The notes under the pieces: model-generated
Told to the model about the DNA's origin: nothing
The model's database searches: none
What the model saw: only the letters and a program-made list of their open reading frames with translations
Source of the DNA: Apostichopus japonicus
Taxonomy: Eukaryota > Echinodermata > Holothuroidea > Aspidochirotida > Stichopodidae
Assembly (NCBI RefSeq): GCF_037975245.1
Contig: NC_092575.1
Span: forward strand, 14,238,310-14,302,309
Length of the DNA: 64,000 nt
Reading direction: 5' to 3'
Part shown: in pieces, positions 62,201-64,000 of the stretch
Layout of the letters: every line of letters begins with the position of its first letter
Numbering within the stretch: position 1 is the first letter of the stretch
Position numbers and translations under genes: made by a program

Positions 62201-62493
62201 ATTATCGAGATGATTGCAACTTGGTCTACATTGTATTAGTAATACCAATTTGGACGGTTATTTATGATCAGTCACTGATCATAGACTATATAATAAATGA
62301 TTCAACCTTTACCCCTAAAGTTTGAAATTATGAACAGAATTTAAACGAAAACACAGGAATGAATCTGGGGTGAGGAAAAGTTTAATTGTTTCTTTTTAAG
62401 AAATGAAAGCCACTGAGACAACTCACTGCCACGGCCGCCGTCCTTTTGTCGGATTTCTGCAACGTCGATTCTTAATCTTCTTGAATCAAACAG
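59068..62493 (-). CDS. EIF4H: eIF4H-like translation initiation factor, 3' part (four exons; 5' end outside the window)
   Basis: Seen: four in-phase exons, 62427-62493, 60750-60830, 60196-60414 and 59068-59264. They encode the last strand of an RRM (RRLRIDVAEIRQKD), then a Gly/Arg-rich region with many RGG and RGGP repeats, a DEFKEPTP link, and a C-terminus starting RRPKLKLKPRSVGQPINQT with SSIFGTGKPRE, followed by a Glu/Lys-rich tail and stop. Known: human eIF4H has the same order (RRM end SLRVDIAEGRKQ, Gly-rich segment, RPRLQLKPRT, AIFGGARPRE); it stimulates the eIF4A helicase during cap-dependent initiation in the cytoplasm. eIF4B has a similar C-terminal motif but a longer region after the RRM, so eIF4H fits better. 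The RRM core exons must lie beyond 64000; I saw none between 62494 and 64000. Confidence 0.88.
60196..60414 (-). CDS. EIF4H: eIF4H-like: RGG exon 2
   Basis: 219 nt, 72 codons of Gly/Arg/Asp/Tyr-rich low complexity (GYRDGGGRGGYRGG, then RGGPPGGPSGGPPGRGG), ending in DDEFKEPTP. Acceptor TTCACAG, donor GTAAG. RGG regions of this type bind RNA and are often arginine-methylated. Confidence 0.88.
60750..60830 (-). CDS. EIF4H: eIF4H-like: RGG exon 1
   Basis: 81 nt, encoding GRGRGGPDRGRGGRYGGGPP and QGYAEQ. Acceptor AATAG after a T-rich tract, donor GTGAG, phases 1 to 1. Confidence 0.88.
61015..61320. repeat. Dimeric dispersed-repeat remnant in an eIF4H-like intron
   Basis: Two related units of about 140 bp: AAATGACC...TTTGACCTCAACAACAG with TGTACTAAATGTGATAG, then AAATGACCTTTTGACCTCCG with TGTATTAAATGTGGTAC. 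Followed by a GTTTACAAGCTGAGCATCAC end and an ACAC tract. Confidence 0.6.
62427..62493 (-). CDS. EIF4H: eIF4H-like: exon with the end of the RRM
   Basis: 67 nt, encoding LFDSRRLRIDVAEIRQKDGG and then RG. Acceptor CCAG, donor GTGAG, ends in phase 1. The segment is the final beta-strand of an RRM followed by the start of the RGG region. Confidence 0.88.
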
Positions 62494-64000
62494 CTGGAGC
62501 AGAAAGAAAAGGAGACAAAGAAAAACAATAGATCAGCATCGTATCAACAACAACAACAAAAGAGTAAAATTACCCATTTAGATCAAAGAAAAAACTTAAG
62601 ACCAACTTTAGCTTTGGTACACACTCAGTTTTATTTACATATTATGGTTAAATGTATCATGCTTCACTCAGCATGGACAAACCACAGTTCTCTTGTTTAA
62701 TTTTAAGATGACTGGGTGAGGGGGGAAGGGGTGGGTAGGATAGGGTACATGGTGGGCTGATGATGGTTAAACAGTACCGATGCTGTTTCAGAAAATAATT
62801 TATCCGATACTGCATCATAAAATGCAAAATGGTCGAATTGCTACAAAAGTGCCGTTTTTATGCAAACGTGCTCTAAAAGTGCTAAAAATTTAGCAAAAGG
62901 TGGCCATTTTCAAGCCTGGAATAAATACAAAATTAAACACAGAGGTGCAAAATGTGTCTCCCAAGTTACAGCCTTTGGGTGATGTCAGCAGACCTTGAAA
63001 TTTTGGCTATTTATAGGCTAAATGTGAGTGGATTTCTCTGTTTGCCAGAAAGAATAAAAAGACATTTATGCACTGGCTTTTAAAAAAAAAATTGAGCAAG
63101 TACATATTGATGTTGCTTTTATATTTATTCAACAAAAATGCAAGTGGGAATTTGATCTTAGCCAGTAGGATTTTTTTAATACACTGGCATTTTGTAGCAA
63201 GCGATTAAAACTGTGGAATTTCAAGGCCTTCTTTTGAGAGTATCTTTACATGACATTCTAAATTTACTTCACATCAACTCTGTGTTTACTTTTCTTACGC
63301 ATCCTGTCTATATGTGGCTGTACATTCACAGGAAGTCAGGATTATTAATTAATGTACACATTTTGGAAGCTTTGGTTGCAGGTTTTTATTTCCTACCAAC
63401 ATTATTAAAGCGTCAAGACGTGTCTCATCTCACAAATCATTTTCAAATGTATGATTCTATCATTTTTAAATGTATGACTATAGGTAAAACTTTAAATTAG
63501 ACATTTAAAAGACAGACAATCATTGCTATCAGTCAAGACTTGGACATCTATCACATTTTTTATTTTATTTGGTGCAGAAATGACCCTTTAAAAACATGAG
63601 AACTTCATCAACAGAAAGTGGTAGACTACATTACATAGTCTAGCAAACAGACCATTAGGTTACTATCATAGAGGAAACAAAAACCAGTGGCCCCCCCAAA
63701 AAAAAAAACACATACAAGACTCTTTGTGCTCTCATAAATTACTTTAGGTTTAGTTATATATATTGTCATGGATATGGGGTTATTGGATGTCATCTATGGA
63801 GTTCTAAAGCTTATGAAATACAAAGGAGTGAAAGGACATGTATATGGCTTGAAATATCAAATGTCATAAACCAATGGATGAACATTATTAATTGGTTATT
63901 GAATGAGGAGCTGTCATCATCCAGACATTTAGTATATATATGTATTATTTTCTTTTTCTATAACAAAAAATCAAATATCAAAACTATAAAGTTGGCCAAT
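62494..64000. other. Intron of the eIF4H-like gene up to the window edge
   Basis: I looked for RRM RNP motifs on the minus strand and saw none, so the next upstream exon lies outside. The open frame at 63213-63500 (plus) has no recognised domain. Confidence 0.45.

Overview
This is AT-rich animal nuclear DNA with spliced genes, long introns, two tRNA-derived SINE families, several MITE families and many minisatellites. Gene content (MTO1, an eIF4H-like factor, a pogo-type transposase) and repeat style suggest a marine invertebrate deuterostome; an echinoderm is my best guess, but the species cannot be fixed from the sequence alone.

The dominant gene is MTO1 (mitochondrial tRNA wobble-uridine modification, GidA/MnmG family) on the minus strand. 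I reconstructed 16 coding exons between 46950 (start) and 2705 (stop). All junctions are GT-AG, all phases fit, and they give a 683-residue protein. Two introns are huge: 13.8 kb (21428-35226) and 15.3 kb (2822-18143). The first holds a nested same-strand gene of unknown function (exons between 32286 and 24346; CxxC motif plus a SANT/Myb-like C-terminus) and a 3.6-kb non-autonomous DNA transposon with CpG-rich termini (27337-30917). The second holds an isolated, splice-bounded 66-codon exon candidate (16634-16835), SINE copies and tandem repeats.

Between MTO1 and the next gene lies a 4.3-kb pogo/Tigger-like transposon (49761-54036, plus strand). Its transposase appears to be a three-exon gene joining helix-turn-helix, DD35D catalytic and C-terminal PHD-like zinc-finger parts. 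The DDE triad is intact.

The right end (59068 to the window edge, minus strand) carries the last four exons of an eIF4H-like translation factor: the end of the RRM, an RGG-rich region and the conserved C-terminal motif. Its 5' exons lie outside the window.

The rest is intronic or intergenic. It includes palindromic MITEs with recognisable target-site duplications (TA, TTAA, 8-bp hAT type, 9 bp), a near-perfect 112-bp palindrome, a foldback repeat found twice, an interstitial telomere-like tract inside a small MITE, and minisatellites with 28, 35, 59, about 68, about 80 and 156-bp periods. No operons, CRISPR arrays or prokaryotic features are present.
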